A stretch of DNA of 64,000 nucleotides from Micrococcales bacterium 72-143 (GTDB lineage Bacteria > Actinomycetota > Actinomycetes > Actinomycetales > Microbacteriaceae), in assembly GCA_001898835.1 (NCBI GenBank), contig MKVM01000003.1, forward strand, positions 62,001 to 126,000, in the 5' to 3' direction. The notes beneath the pieces are model-generated. The model did no database searches and was not told the origin of the DNA. It saw nothing but the letters and a program-made list of their open reading frames with translations. Shown piece by piece: positions 43,935 through 53,075 of the stretch. The position numbers and the translations under genes were made by a program. Each line of letters opens with the position of its first letter. Positions within the stretch are counted from its first letter, which is position 1.

Positions 43935-43940
43935 TAGGGT
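43935..43940 (+). promoter_or_regulatory. -10 hexamer TAGGGT, leaderless promoter of the second MFS gene
   Basis: TAGGGT ends exactly 6 nt before the GTG at 43947. Confidence 0.55.
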
Positions 43941-43946
43941 CGTCCG

Positions 43947-45218
43947 GTGAGATTCGCCGCGCTCCGCGCCCCCTGGTACAAGGGCTACCTCGCGGGCGGC
44001 TCGCTCATGATGGGGGCCGACCACGTCGAGCACGCCATCACCTACTTCGTGATGTGGCAGCTGTTCCACTCGCCCGTGCTCGCCGGTTTCGCCGTGATCA
44101 GCCACTGGCTGCCCCAGCTGCTGTTCGCGATCCCGTTCGGCGCGCTCGCCGACCGCTTCGACTGCCGGCGCCTCATCCAGCTCGGCGCCGCCTGCTTCAT
44201 GCTCGCCTCCGCCGGATGGGCGGTGCTCATCGCCACCGGCACCCTGCAGCCCTGGCACTGCGTCGTGCTGCTCATCCTGCACGGGCTCGCCGGCACCTTC
44301 TGGGGACCCGCCGACCAGCTCATGCTCTACGACATCGTCGGGCCGAAGGACCTCCCGAGCGCCGTCCGTCTCATGGCCACCGGCCTCAACCTCGGCATGC
44401 TCGTCGGGCCCGCGATCGGCGCCGCCCTGCTGTTCACGGTCGGGCCCGCCTGGGGCATGGCGATCAACGTGCTGCTGTACCTGCCGTTCGTGGTCTACCT
44501 GCTGCTCGTGCCCTACGACGGCCACGGCCGGGCGAGCGACCGGCCCGCGGCGGCCCGCCTGCGCGACGTGCTCGGCGTGCTCCGCGAGGTGCCCGCGCAT
44601 CCGCCGATCCTCGCCGTCATGGTGCTGCAGGCCTGCGTCGGGCTGTTCATCGGCTCCGCCGTCGTCACCCTGCTGCCCGAGTTCGGGGAGCTGCTCGAGC
44701 TCGACCAGTCGGGGCTCGCCTACGGCCTGCTGCTCGTCGCGATGGCGACCGGCGCCGTCGCCGCGGGCGTCGGGCTCGAGGCGATCGGCCGCATACGGGT
44801 GAGCGTGCGCCTCGCGATCACCGCGACGATCGTGTTCGCCACCGCCCTCGTCGCGTTCGCGATCTCCCGCAGCTTCGTGCTCAGCCTCGTCGTGCTGGTG
44901 ATCGCCGGGATGGCGAACCTGACGTCGTCGTCGACCTCGCAGGCCATCGTGCAGCTCGAGGCGCCTGCGGACCGGCGCGGCCGGTACCTGGGCGCCTACG
45001 CGATGGCGGGCAACGGCTCCCGGGTCGGCTCCGGCATCCTCATCGGCGCGATCGGCGCCTGGCTCGGCGTCACGTGGGCGGTCGGCATCGACGCCGCGCT
45101 GCTGCTGGCGGCCGCCGTCGCGCTGCTGCTCGTCGTGACCGCCCGGCGCCGGCGGATGGAGACCGCCGCGCGCACCGCCGTCGAACCCAGCGAGAGCGAC
45201 GCGGTCAGCGAGAGCTGA
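43947..45218 (+). CDS. MFS transporter of the Enterobactin-exporter-like group
   Basis: A 423-residue membrane protein with ten to twelve hydrophobic helices. The loop after helix 2, FGALADRFDCRRL, is the major-facilitator signature, and GPAIGAALLFTVGPAWG occupies the motif C-like position seen in exporters. The overall pattern resembles the EntS/MFS_3 group of drug and siderophore exporters. The GTG start is likely leaderless. Its 3' end overlaps the convergent gene by 14 bp. The substrate is unknown. Confidence 0.82.
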   Translation: MRFAALRAPWYKGYLAGGSLMMGADHVEHAITYFVMWQLFHSPVLAGFAVISHWLPQLLFAIPFGALADRFDCRRLIQLGAACFMLASAGWAVLIATGTLQPWHCVVLLILHGLAGTFWGPADQLMLYDIVGPKDLPSAVRLMATGLNLGMLVGPAIGAALLFTVGPAWGMAINVLLYLPFVVYLLLVPYDGHGRASDRPAAARLRDVLGVLREVPAHPPILAVMVLQACVGLFIGSAVVTLLPEFGELLELDQSGLAYGLLLVAMATGAVAAGVGLEAIGRIRVSVRLAITATIVFATALVAFAISRSFVLSLVVLVIAGMANLTSSSTSQAIVQLEAPADRRGRYLGAYAMAGNGSRVGSGILIGAIGAWLGVTWAVGIDAALLLAAAVALLLVVTARRRRMETAARTAVEPSESDAVSES

Positions 45219-46170
45219 GGGTGTCCCACCAGCGCAGCACCCGCAGCGATCGCAGCGTCACCCAGCGGCTCGGCGTGCCCTCCCACTCCCCCTCCGGGCG
45301 GAACCACACGGGTCCCTCGTGGTCGTTCTCGAGCCGCCACCGGCCCTCGTCGTCGGCCTTCACCCGCAGCCGGGCGATCGCGTCCGCGAGGCGCGGGTCG
45401 CCCTCGGGCCGGGCGCGCCGGAAGTGCTCGAGCGCCCGCCCCACGTCGTAGTACCAGCGGGCCGGATACGACAGCATCCCGAAGCGCGGGTCGATGAGCT
45501 CCCCCGTCGAGCGCCGCCACAGCAGCCGCCGCTCCAGCAGGTACTCCTCGCCGCGGTGCCGAGCCGTGCGCACCTCGGGGATCCGGGGGTCGCCGGTCGC
45601 GGCCGCGAGCTCCCACGCCAGCAGCCCCTCGAGCACGCAGATCGTCGAATGGAACGACGAGACCTCGGTGTCGGTCTCGCAGTTCCACCCCCCGTCGCCC
45701 AACTGCGTCGCGAGCAGCCCGCTCAGCACGTGCGTGGTGTCGGCGCCGAAGTACACGCCGTTCGACAGCACCACGCCGTCGACGCACGCCTCGCCCTCGC
45801 CGTCGAAGTACGGCAAGCCGCTCGACCTGTCCCAGATCACCCCCTCGCGCACGCGGCCGATCGCCTCCGCCACGCGCGGGTCCGCGGGGTCGACGCCGTA
45901 CTCCCGCAGGGTCTGCACCGTGAAGTGCGTCGCGGTCCAGGCGTCGAAGCCGGGCTCCTCGCGGCTCTCGATCCAGCCGCCCCGGTAGGTGCCGCCGTCC
46001 CAGCGGCCGTCCGGATCCTGCAGCCCGAGCAGCCGCGCGCCCCAGCCCTCGACGGCGACGCGGGAGCGCTCGCCGGCGAGCTCCACCTCGGATGCGTCGG
46101 CGAGATCCCGCAGCACCTGCCAGCGGATCGCCGGGTCGGCGTCGAGCAGCCAGTCGAGGGTTGCGTCCAT
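45205..46170 (-). CDS. Alpha/alpha-barrel protein of terpene-cyclase/prenyltransferase fold
   Basis: A 321-residue protein with repeated helix-turn units like squalene cyclases and prenyltransferases: GLQDPDGRWDGG near residue 50 and LGDGGWNCETDTEV near 165 are QW-like repeats. No signal peptide, membrane helix or DxDD catalytic motif is visible, so it may not be a cyclase. Similar stand-alone proteins occur in actinobacteria and are called only by fold. The ATG follows TAGCGT by 6 nt (leaderless). Its tail overlaps the convergent MFS gene. Confidence 0.72.
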   Translation of the reverse strand: MDATLDWLLDADPAIRWQVLRDLADASEVELAGERSRVAVEGWGARLLGLQDPDGRWDGGTYRGGWIESREEPGFDAWTATHFTVQTLREYGVDPADPRVAEAIGRVREGVIWDRSSGLPYFDGEGEACVDGVVLSNGVYFGADTTHVLSGLLATQLGDGGWNCETDTEVSSFHSTICVLEGLLAWELAAATGDPRIPEVRTARHRGEEYLLERRLLWRRSTGELIDPRFGMLSYPARWYYDVGRALEHFRRARPEGDPRLADAIARLRVKADDEGRWRLENDHEGPVWFRPEGEWEGTPSRWVTLRSLRVLRWWDTLSSR

Positions 46171-46176
46171 GCGATG

Positions 46177-46182
46177 ACGCTA
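46177..46182 (-). promoter_or_regulatory. -10 hexamer TAGCGT, leaderless promoter
   Basis: TAGCGT ends exactly 6 nt before the ATG at 46170. Confidence 0.55.
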
Positions 46183-46223
46183 CGCCTCGGCACCGACGAC
46201 GGTCTCGCGACCGCAGCGCCGCG

Positions 46224-48611
46224 TCACAGCTTCTCGATGGGCGCGATCTTGATGAGCAGGCGCTTGCGCCCGGCGGTGTCGAACTGCACCTCGGCGACGG
46301 CCTTCGGCGCCTGGCCCGTGACGTCGACGACGCGCCCCTCGCCGAAGTCGGTGTGCCGGATGCGGTCCCCCGGCGCGAGGCTCAGGTCGCCGTTGTCGCG
46401 CACCGTGTTCGTGACCGCGCTCGTCCACTGCCGCTTCTCGCGGTTCGGTGCGGGCGGCAGCGAGGTGCTGTAGCTGAAGCGCTGCCGCGTCTGCGGCGAG
46501 TTGAGGGCGCGGGAGCGCGTGCCGCCGCGGGAGTTCGCGGAGCCCGGCGACTGGCGCCACTCGATGAGGTGGCCGGGCACGTCCTGCAGGAACCGGCTGG
46601 GCATGGCGACGGCCGTGTCGCCGAACTGGGCCCGCGTCATGGCGAGCGACAGGAACAGCCGCTTCTTGGCACGCGTGATGCCCACGTAGAAGAGCCGCCG
46701 CTCCTCGGCGATCCCGCCCGGCTCGCCCGCCGACATGCGGTGCGGCAGCAGGTCCTCCTCGATGCCGGTGAGGAACACCGTGTCGTACTCGAGCCCCTTC
46801 GCGGTGTGCAGCGTCATGAGGGTGACCGTGCCCGATGCGTCGTCGATCTCGTCGGCCGCCGCGACGAGCGCCACCTCGGTGAGGAAGTCGATGAGGCGCC
46901 CCTCGGGGTTGCGCTTCGCGAACTCCTTCGTGAAGGAGAGCAGCTCCTCGACGTTCTCGGCGCGCACCTCGTCCTGCGGGTCGCGCGTCGCCCGCAGGGA
47001 CTCGACGTAGCCGGTGCGCACGAGCAGCTCGGTGAGCACGTCGGCCGGCGGCGAGGTCGGCACCATCGCCTCCACCTCGTCGAGGATCGTGCCGAGGTCG
47101 ATGATCGCCTTCGTGACCTTCGGGCCGAGCCCCAGCTGGCCGGCGTCGCGCAGCGTCTCGCGCAGCGGCACCCCGAGCCGGTCGGCGTGCGCCTGCAGCG
47201 CCGCCTCGGTGGCGGGGCCGATGCCGCGCTTGGGGGTGTTCATGATGCGGCGCAGCGCCAGGTCGTCGGCGGGGTTCGCGACCTGAACGAGGTACGCCAT
47301 GGCGTCCTTGATCTCGGCCCGCTCGTAGAACTTGGTGCCGCCCGCGATGCGGTACGGGATCGCGGAGCGGATGAGGATGTCCTCCAGCGCGCGCGTCTGC
47401 GAGTTGACGCGGAAGAACACCGCCATGTCCTTGTAGGCGGCGCCCGCCTCGTGCAGCTTCTGGATCTCGTCGGCCACGAACTGGGCCTCGTCGTAGGCGG
47501 TGTAGCCCGTGAACCCGGTGATCGTGTCGCCCGCGCCCACCGTCGTGAAGAGGTTCTTCTCCTGGCGGTCGAAGTTGGAGGCGATGACCGCGTTCGCCGC
47601 GTCGAGGATGTTCTGCGTCGAGCGGTAGTTCTGCTCGAGCAGGATCACCTTCGCGTCGGGGAAGTCGCGCTCGAACTCGACGATGTTGCGGATGTCGGCG
47701 CCGCGGAAGGCGTAGATCGACTGGTCGGAGTCGCCCACGACGGTGAGCGAGGCGCCCGGGATGCCGCCCGAGGCATCCAGCCGCATCCGGGTGTCGGCGG
47801 GCACGTGCTGCGGCTCGACCGGCCGGGTGAGCTCGCGGATGAGCGCGTACTGGGCGTGGTTGGTGTCCTGGTACTCGTCGACGAGGATGTGGCGGAAGCG
47901 CCGCTGGTAGAGCGCCGCGACCTCGGGGAAGGCCCGGAACAGGTGCACGGTCTCGGCGATGAGGTCGTCGAAGTCGAGGGCGTTGGCGCGGCGCAGGCCC
48001 TCGGTGTAGCGGCGGAACACCTCGAGGAAGGCGGCGTCGGCCGGGTCGTCGGCGTTCACCTGCCGGGCGTAGCTGTCGACGTCGCCGAGCTCGTTCTTGA
48101 GCTTGGAGATCTTGCCCGCGACGCTCGGCACCGTGAGCCCGAGGGTGTCGACCTCGAGCTCCTTGATGATGCGCTTGAGGAGGGCGCGCGAGTCGGCGGA
48201 GTCGTAGATCGTGAAGGCCGTCTTCAGGCCCATCGCCTCGGCCTGGCGGCGCAGGATGCGCACGCAGGCGGAGTGGAAGGTGGAGATCCACATGCCCTCC
48301 GCTGCGCCGCCGACGAGCTGCTGCACGCGCTCGCGCATCTCGCCCGCGGCCTTGTTGGTGAAGGTGATCGCGAGGATCTGGCTCGGCCACGCCTCGCGCG
48401 TCTGGATGAGGCTCGCGATGCGGCGGGTGAGCACGCTCGTCTTGCCGGAACCCGCCCCCGCCACGATCAGCAGGGCCTTCGCGCGGGAGAGCACGGCCTC
48501 GCGCTGCTGCGGGTTGAGGCCCGCGAGCAGCGCCTCGTCGACGGCGGGCGCGGCGGAGGGCAGCCCGGAGTCACCGGGATCCGAGTCGAACCCGTCGAGG
48601 AGGAAGGTCAT
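46224..48611 (-). CDS. pcrA: ATP-dependent 3'-5' DNA helicase PcrA/UvrD
   Basis: A 795-residue superfamily 1A helicase used in DNA repair and plasmid replication. Motifs in order: GAGSGKTSVLTRRIA (Walker A, near residue 53), LVDEYQDTN, VVGDSDQSIYAFRGAD, LEQNYRSTQNIL, VTLMTLHTAKGLEYDTVF and VGITRAKKRLFLS. The C-terminal HTDFGEGRVVDV to KIAPIEKL is the small beta domain that binds RNA polymerase in PcrA. Length and motifs are complete. The ATG at 48611 lies 9 nt after a TAGACT hexamer. Confidence 0.96.
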   Translation of the reverse strand: MTFLLDGFDSDPGDSGLPSAAPAVDEALLAGLNPQQREAVLSRAKALLIVAGAGSGKTSVLTRRIASLIQTREAWPSQILAITFTNKAAGEMRERVQQLVGGAAEGMWISTFHSACVRILRRQAEAMGLKTAFTIYDSADSRALLKRIIKELEVDTLGLTVPSVAGKISKLKNELGDVDSYARQVNADDPADAAFLEVFRRYTEGLRRANALDFDDLIAETVHLFRAFPEVAALYQRRFRHILVDEYQDTNHAQYALIRELTRPVEPQHVPADTRMRLDASGGIPGASLTVVGDSDQSIYAFRGADIRNIVEFERDFPDAKVILLEQNYRSTQNILDAANAVIASNFDRQEKNLFTTVGAGDTITGFTGYTAYDEAQFVADEIQKLHEAGAAYKDMAVFFRVNSQTRALEDILIRSAIPYRIAGGTKFYERAEIKDAMAYLVQVANPADDLALRRIMNTPKRGIGPATEAALQAHADRLGVPLRETLRDAGQLGLGPKVTKAIIDLGTILDEVEAMVPTSPPADVLTELLVRTGYVESLRATRDPQDEVRAENVEELLSFTKEFAKRNPEGRLIDFLTEVALVAAADEIDDASGTVTLMTLHTAKGLEYDTVFLTGIEEDLLPHRMSAGEPGGIAEERRLFYVGITRAKKRLFLSLAMTRAQFGDTAVAMPSRFLQDVPGHLIEWRQSPGSANSRGGTRSRALNSPQTRQRFSYSTSLPPAPNREKRQWTSAVTNTVRDNGDLSLAPGDRIRHTDFGEGRVVDVTGQAPKAVAEVQFDTAGRKRLLIKIAPIEKL

Positions 48612-48620
48612 GGCGCATCG

Positions 48621-48626
48621 AGTCTA
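48621..48626 (-). promoter_or_regulatory. -10 hexamer TAGACT of pcrA
   Basis: TAGACT ends 9 nt before the pcrA ATG, leaving room for at most a very short leader. Confidence 0.45.
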
Positions 48627-48652
48627 GGCGCCGCCGCCCACACCGGCCCGGC

Positions 48653-49090
48653 TCAGGCGGACCCGGAGGACGCCTCCCGGCGATGGCCGTTCACCCAGAC
48701 GCGGAGCGGGACGTGACGCGAGGCGTGCACGAAGTCCTGATCGGTGGTGAGGAGCGTCAGCCCGCGCGCGATCGCCAGCTGGGCGATCAACGCATCGACC
48801 GACGCGAGCTGCACACCGGCGCGTCGGCACGTGTTGCTCAGTTCCGCGGCCGCCGCGTAGTCGGACCACGACGGCTCGACTGCGTCGAGAGTGCCGAGGT
48901 CGGTCCGGATCGTCTGCTGGGCGGCCGGGGGGACGAAGCCGCGCAGCAGCTCGAGCAGGATGATGCCTGTCGTCACCACCGCGGCACCGCCGGAGAGCGC
49001 GTCGCGAAGCGCTCGCACCTCGGGCAGATCGGGCGGCGTGTCGCGCCGATACGCGAGCGACCACACGCTCGTGTCGACCAGCAGGATCAC
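48653..49090 (-). CDS. vapC: PIN-domain ribonuclease toxin VapC
   Basis: A 145-residue PIN-domain protein. The metal-binding acidic residues are in place: D6 in LLVDTSVW, E47 in IILLELLRG, D~98 in LASVDALIAQLA and D~116 in LLTTDQDF. VapC toxins cleave tRNA or rRNA when freed from VapB. The GTG at 49090 overlaps the VapB stop (GTGA). The pair lies directly upstream of pcrA on the same strand but pcrA has its own promoter-like hexamer. Confidence 0.92.
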   Translation of the reverse strand: MILLVDTSVWSLAYRRDTPPDLPEVRALRDALSGGAAVVTTGIILLELLRGFVPPAAQQTIRTDLGTLDAVEPSWSDYAAAAELSNTCRRAGVQLASVDALIAQLAIARGLTLLTTDQDFVHASRHVPLRVWVNGHRREASSGSA

Positions 49091-49308
49091 GCGGGTCCGT
49101 GTGTGCTCTCGCGCGCGCGGCGGTCCGCCTTGTAGTCATACGCGTCATCCCACTCCAGCACGCCGAAGTGCCCGACGATCCGAGCCTGCTCCCGGCGCGC
49201 GATGTACTCCTCGAGGGCGGTGGTCACCGTCGCCTTCTTCGTCCGCTCTCCGCCGACGCGCTTCGCCCGCTCGAGAAGCTCGGGGTCGATCGCCAGATTC
49301 GTCGCCAT
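49087..49308 (-). CDS. vapB: VapB family antitoxin
   Basis: A 73-residue ribbon-helix-helix antitoxin: MATNLAIDPELLERAKRVGG then TVTTALEEYIARREQ make the DNA-binding half, and the C-terminal tail (FGVLEWDDAYDYKADRR) would wrap the toxin. The ATG at 49308 sits 6 nt after GGAGGT. The promoter region just upstream contains repeated TGTGTG tracts (49313-49340), a possible autoregulatory site. Confidence 0.9.
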   Translation of the reverse strand: MATNLAIDPELLERAKRVGGERTKKATVTTALEEYIARREQARIVGHFGVLEWDDAYDYKADRRARESTHGPA

Positions 49309-49607
49309 GTGTAGACCTCCACACACAGTTTCACACACATACAACGGTTCGGCGCACTACTGATCCGTCGACGCACGCAGGATGTCGGCATCGGTGGCGA
49401 GAGGAGCGTGGCGGAGATGTCGGGCGAGTCGCATCGCGCCAGGGTGACGCATCCCCGTGCGCGCCGATCGCCGCCCCTCCGAAGCCGTGGACAGCTGTCG
49501 CTTCTGCGGCCCGGGGTGGACGAGCTCGATACCGAGGTGTACGCGGGGCGGGCCGGCCAGGAGGGGTCCCGCCCGCCCCGCGAGGGGGCGCTCCCACGCG
49601 CCCCGGC
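49309..49607. other. Intergenic stretch with a terminator but no gene
   Basis: About 300 bp between vapB and the lipoprotein gene. Beyond the VapB promoter repeats at one end and a hairpin at the other (49585-49604), I see no supported gene, repeat or RNA. Confidence 0.6.
49585..49604 (-). terminator. Hairpin terminator after the lipoprotein pair
   Basis: GGGGCGC and GCGCCCC form a perfect 7-bp stem with a TCCCAC loop just past the stop at 49608. Confidence 0.6.
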
Positions 49608-50111
49608 TCAGGCGTCGCCCTCCTGGAAGGCGACGACGACGGTGTTCGTCGACCCGTCGGTCTGGATCGCGAACTCGAGGTCGCCCGCGTGCGCGTTCAG
49701 GATGGGCCAGCCCGCGATCCCGGCGCTGCGCTCCGTCGCGTAGCCGCCGAGCAGCGGCTCCCACGCGTCGAGCACGGCCTCCGGCTCGAGCTCGGTCGTG
49801 TACTGGAGCACGGCCGTGTAGTCGCTCGACTGGAACACGACGCACAGCTCGACGCCGTCGGGTTGCGGCCAGCCGGCGGGCACCGTGCGCGCCGTGCTCG
49901 CATCCGAGCTGTAGCCGAACGCCGAGTCGGGGAACGCGGCGAGGCAGTCCGCGCTCGCCGCCGGTCCGCCCGCGGGACCCGAGACGGCGGGGCCGTTCGG
50001 ATCGTCGACGAGCGGGTTGGCCGGCGCACAGGCGCTCAGCGCGAGGGCGACGGTGCCGCCGAGCAGCGCGAGCTGCAGGGCGCGGGTCATGCGGATGCGA
50101 GTGGGGGTCAT
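49608..50111 (-). CDS. Uncharacterised lipoprotein A
   Basis: A 167-residue secreted lipoprotein; the signal peptide ends ALALSAC with the lipid Cys near residue 28. The mature part contains CLAAFPDSAFGY and GWPQPDGVELCVVF. These align with CLEVYPDDAVLAY and SWPAPPEFAALCWFEV of the gene immediately upstream, so the two are tandem paralogues sharing a conserved Cys pair and a similar 120-residue domain. It lies 18 bp after lipoprotein B. No known function; it may belong to the surface cluster that extends to 57.7 kb. Confidence 0.72.
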   Translation of the reverse strand: MTPTRIRMTRALQLALLGGTVALALSACAPANPLVDDPNGPAVSGPAGGPAASADCLAAFPDSAFGYSSDASTARTVPAGWPQPDGVELCVVFQSSDYTAVLQYTTELEPEAVLDAWEPLLGGYATERSAGIAGWPILNAHAGDLEFAIQTDGSTNTVVVAFQEGDA

Positions 50112-50129
50112 GGACGGTTCTCCTGTCTG

Positions 50130-50639
50130 TCAGTCGTCGTAGTCGTATTGACCGTCGAGCGCCCAGTTGATGAGGTAGCTGCTCGTGCCGGTCGACTGGA
50201 TGTAGTACGAGGCATCGCCGAGCACGCCCGTGAGGATGTCGCCGTCGGCGGTCGGCGCCCGCCCGTGCTGTCCGGCCGGGAACGCGCGCTCGTAGTGGCG
50301 CATCACCCAGGTGAACGGCGTGTAGTAGGTGGTCGCGTAGTAGGCGATGGCCTCGACCTCCGACACGACCTCGAACCAGCACAGCGCCGCGAACTCGGGC
50401 GGCGCCGGCCAGCTGAGCGGGCGCACGGCGATGTAGCCCTCGTACGCGAGCACCGCGTCGTCGGGGTAGACCTCGAGGCAGCGCGGGTCGATCTGCTCGG
50501 GTCCCTCGGTCTGCGCGCTGTCGGGTGTCGGCGAGGGCGTGCCCGCCGGCACCGGCATCCGCTGTTCGTCGTCGCAGCCGCTCAGGGCGAGCGCGACGGC
50601 GAGCACGGCGGACGCCGCGAGCGCTCGGCGCGGGCTCAT
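50130..50639 (-). CDS. Uncharacterised lipoprotein B
   Basis: A 169-residue lipoprotein with signal peptide ending VALALSGC (Cys near residue 22) and a Pro/Thr-rich linker. The mature domain is a paralogue of lipoprotein A: CLEVYPDDAV, SWPAPPEFAALCWFEV and a C-terminal YYIQSTGTSSYLINWAL that matches LEFAIQTDGSTNTVVVAF. Its ATG overlaps the stop of the membrane protein upstream (TGATG), so the three genes are translationally linked. Confidence 0.72.
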   Translation of the reverse strand: MSPRRALAASAVLAVALALSGCDDEQRMPVPAGTPSPTPDSAQTEGPEQIDPRCLEVYPDDAVLAYEGYIAVRPLSWPAPPEFAALCWFEVVSEVEAIAYYATTYYTPFTWVMRHYERAFPAGQHGRAPTADGDILTGVLGDASYYIQSTGTSSYLINWALDGQYDYDD

Positions 50640-51391
50640 CAGCTCTGCGGTGCCGAGGCGACCGGGGTCTCGAGCGTCGGCGCCGCGTGACGCGGCGCGA
50701 CGGTGAGCGGCCGCAGGGTCACCCGGCTGCGCCCGACGGCGAGCCAGACGCCGGTGAGTACGAGCACGAGCCCGGATGCGGGCCCCGCGAGCCCGGGGAC
50801 GCCGGTGATCGCGTACGCGCCCGCGATGAGCAGCACGTAGAGGCCGAGGACCGTGCCGAGGATGCGCGACACGAGCCGCTCCGCCCAGGCGAGCCACGCC
50901 ATCCCCGCGAGCGAGACGAGCACCCCGAGCCACGGGATGTACGGGCCGAAGTCGGTCAGCACGAAGTAGACGTAGAGCCCGGGGTCGTCGAACATGCCGA
51001 ACTCGTTGCCGCCGTAGCCGTAGTTGGCGAGCGAGCCCTTCCAGCCGTAGGCGAGCGCGAGGCCGGCCGCCGTGACGAGGAGCCCGCCGCTCACGACGCC
51101 CGCGGCGATCGAGCGGGTGTGCTGCAGCTCGACGCGCGAACGCCAGGCGGCGGCGAACACGATGAGGCACGCGACGGCGGCGAAGCCGATGAGGAAGCCG
51201 AGGTAGTTGGTGGAGCCGTCGAGCTCGTTCATGAGGCTCGCGTCGAGGGTGATCTCCTTGCCCTCGTCGGCGGCGGCGAGCTCGCTCGCCGGGCGGGTGT
51301 CCGTGAGGACGGTCGCGGTGAAGCCGAGTGCGCCGGCGGCGGCACCCCAGAGCGGCCAGAGCCGGTCGCGGGCGGAGGTGATGGTGGGCAT
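50639..51391 (-). CDS. Uncharacterised six-helix membrane protein
   Basis: A 250-residue protein starting MPTITSARDRLWPLWGA at the ATG at 51391, which has AAGGAG seven nucleotides upstream. About six hydrophobic helices are predicted by eye; between the first two lies an outside loop, TDTRPASELAAADEGKEI. No family is recognised. It leads an operon with the two paralogous lipoproteins, so all three may act together at the membrane surface. Confidence 0.72.
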   Translation of the reverse strand: MPTITSARDRLWPLWGAAAGALGFTATVLTDTRPASELAAADEGKEITLDASLMNELDGSTNYLGFLIGFAAVACLIVFAAAWRSRVELQHTRSIAAGVVSGGLLVTAAGLALAYGWKGSLANYGYGGNEFGMFDDPGLYVYFVLTDFGPYIPWLGVLVSLAGMAWLAWAERLVSRILGTVLGLYVLLIAGAYAITGVPGLAGPASGLVLVLTGVWLAVGRSRVTLRPLTVAPRHAAPTLETPVASAPQS

Positions 51392-51447
51392 GGTGGTGCT
51401 CCTTGGAGGTGGTGGAGGTGGTGGGTGATGCGGGTGTTGCGCGGGGT

Positions 51448-51485
51448 GGGCGGACGCCGTCGAAAGGGGGTGCCGGCGCCCGCCC
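51448..51485 (-). terminator. Hairpin terminator after the HtrA-like protease
   Basis: GGGCGGACGCCG pairs with CGGCGCCCGCCC with one mismatch, just past the stop at 51492. Confidence 0.65.
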
Positions 51486-51491
51486 GGTGTG

Positions 51492-53021
51492 TCAGAAGCC
51501 CGCGATGAAGCTGCTGACAATGCGATCCATCGCCGCGACGTCGTCATCGTCGAGGGCCTGGATCAGCACGTAGATGAGGTAGCCGCCGCTGTCGGCGACC
51601 GCCGCGATGGCGACGTAGTCGGCCTTCGTGGAGCCGCATCCGGTGAAGTACTCGTACTTGCCGGTGTGGTAGCCGTCGGCGTAGCTCTGCACGCCCTGCG
51701 ACACGCAGCCGTCGGGCGTGACGCTCTGCCGGGTGGAGTTCAGCAGCGCGTCGACGTTGGCGGGGTCGGCGCCCGTCGGGGTGGCCGCGACGCTCACGCC
51801 GGGCACGCTCCAGCCGCTGTTGAGCTTCTTGAGGTCGGTGCTCGCGGTGACGCGCGCCCACTGGTTGCCGGCGTTGTCGGTGAAGCCCGAGCCGTCGATG
51901 TCGTCCCACTCGACGGGAACCGAGACGCCCACCTTGCCGGAGTCGTCGGAGATGTCGGCGAAGTCGCCGGAGGGCTGACCCCCGCCGCCGCCGACGTTCG
52001 CGACGGCCGCGACCACGCGATCCGAGTTGACCTGGCCCCGGTAGTAGGAGCTCTCCGAGGGACGGAACAGCTCGATGTCGAGCGTCGCCTCCGGGCCGTG
52101 GGTGCGCAGCACGTCGCAGTACTCGCGCATGCTGCCGTCGGTGCCGACGCTGACGCCGCCGAGGCGGGTGATGAGGTCGCCCGGCTCGACGCCGGCCTTG
52201 TCGGCGGCGGATCCGGCCGCGACGGAGGCGACCCAGACGCCGAGGCCGCCGTCCTCGCCGTAGATCCCCTGCCCGTTGATGCCGAGGCTCAGCACCGACT
52301 CGCCGGCGGCGAGCTGCTCGATGACGTCCTGCACCTCGTCGCGGTGGATGGCGAAGTTGTAGTCGTACTTGTCCTCGCCGGCGTAGTTGACGCCGACGAC
52401 GCGGCCCTCGGAGTCGACGAGCGGGCCGCCCGAGTTGCCGGGACGGATGCGGGCGTCGTGCTCGATGATCGAGTCGATGGAGGCCCAGGCGGTGTCGCCC
52501 TCGATGTCGGCCTTCGAGACGATGCCGCGCGTCATGGTGAACGTGGGGTCGCCGAGGGGGAAGCCCGCCGCGTAGACGTCGATGCCCGTCTTGATGTCGC
52601 CCTTGCGCCAGGCGAGGTAGGGGTAGTCGTCCTTCTCGAGCTGGATCACCGCGATGTCGAGGCACTCGGATGCGCCGAGCACGCGCGCGTCGAGGGTGTC
52701 GCTCTGGTCGCCTCCGCGCCAGACGTCGATCGTGCCCGCGCCGACGACGACGTGGTTGTTGGTGATGGCGAGGCCGTCCTCGCTGATGATGAAGCCGGAG
52801 CCGCGGCCCGCGCCCTCGTATCCGCCGTACTCGGGGTCGACGAAGGTGCCGCGCGCCTCGAGCTGGATCACGGCCTGCTGCACCTGCTCGAAGCCGACGG
52901 CCTTGCCGGGCTCGGCGGGCTTGTCGCCCAGACCGGGGATGAGACTGCAGCCGGCGAGCGCGATCGCGAGGCCGCCCGCGGTGAGTGCGCCCGCGAGGGC
53001 GCGTGTGGTGGTTCGGGACAT
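51492..53021 (-). CDS. HtrA-like trypsin-family serine protease lipoprotein with PDZ domain
   Basis: A 509-residue exported protease. The lipoprotein signal peptide ends AIALAGC near residue 25. The S1C protease domain shows the triad His in AITNNHVVVG (near 89), Asp in ECLDIAVIQL (near 122) and Ser in RPGNSGGPLV (near 197). A PDZ domain follows (GVEPGDLITRLGGVSVGT), then an extra ~150-residue C-terminal domain ending in CVSQGVQSYADG and YFTGCGSTKADY with two Cys. It probably degrades or refolds exported proteins. An 8-bp tandem repeat lies 55-86 bp upstream. It sits amid wall-protein and lipoprotein genes. Confidence 0.9.
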   Translation of the reverse strand: MSRTTTRALAGALTAGGLAIALAGCSLIPGLGDKPAEPGKAVGFEQVQQAVIQLEARGTFVDPEYGGYEGAGRGSGFIISEDGLAITNNHVVVGAGTIDVWRGGDQSDTLDARVLGASECLDIAVIQLEKDDYPYLAWRKGDIKTGIDVYAAGFPLGDPTFTMTRGIVSKADIEGDTAWASIDSIIEHDARIRPGNSGGPLVDSEGRVVGVNYAGEDKYDYNFAIHRDEVQDVIEQLAAGESVLSLGINGQGIYGEDGGLGVWVASVAAGSAADKAGVEPGDLITRLGGVSVGTDGSMREYCDVLRTHGPEATLDIELFRPSESSYYRGQVNSDRVVAAVANVGGGGGQPSGDFADISDDSGKVGVSVPVEWDDIDGSGFTDNAGNQWARVTASTDLKKLNSGWSVPGVSVAATPTGADPANVDALLNSTRQSVTPDGCVSQGVQSYADGYHTGKYEYFTGCGSTKADYVAIAAVADSGGYLIYVLIQALDDDDVAAMDRIVSSFIAGF

Positions 53022-53075
53022 CGTCCTTCTCTTCTTTCTCTGTCGGATTGGTGTTTCCGGGGGTGAGGGGTGGGT

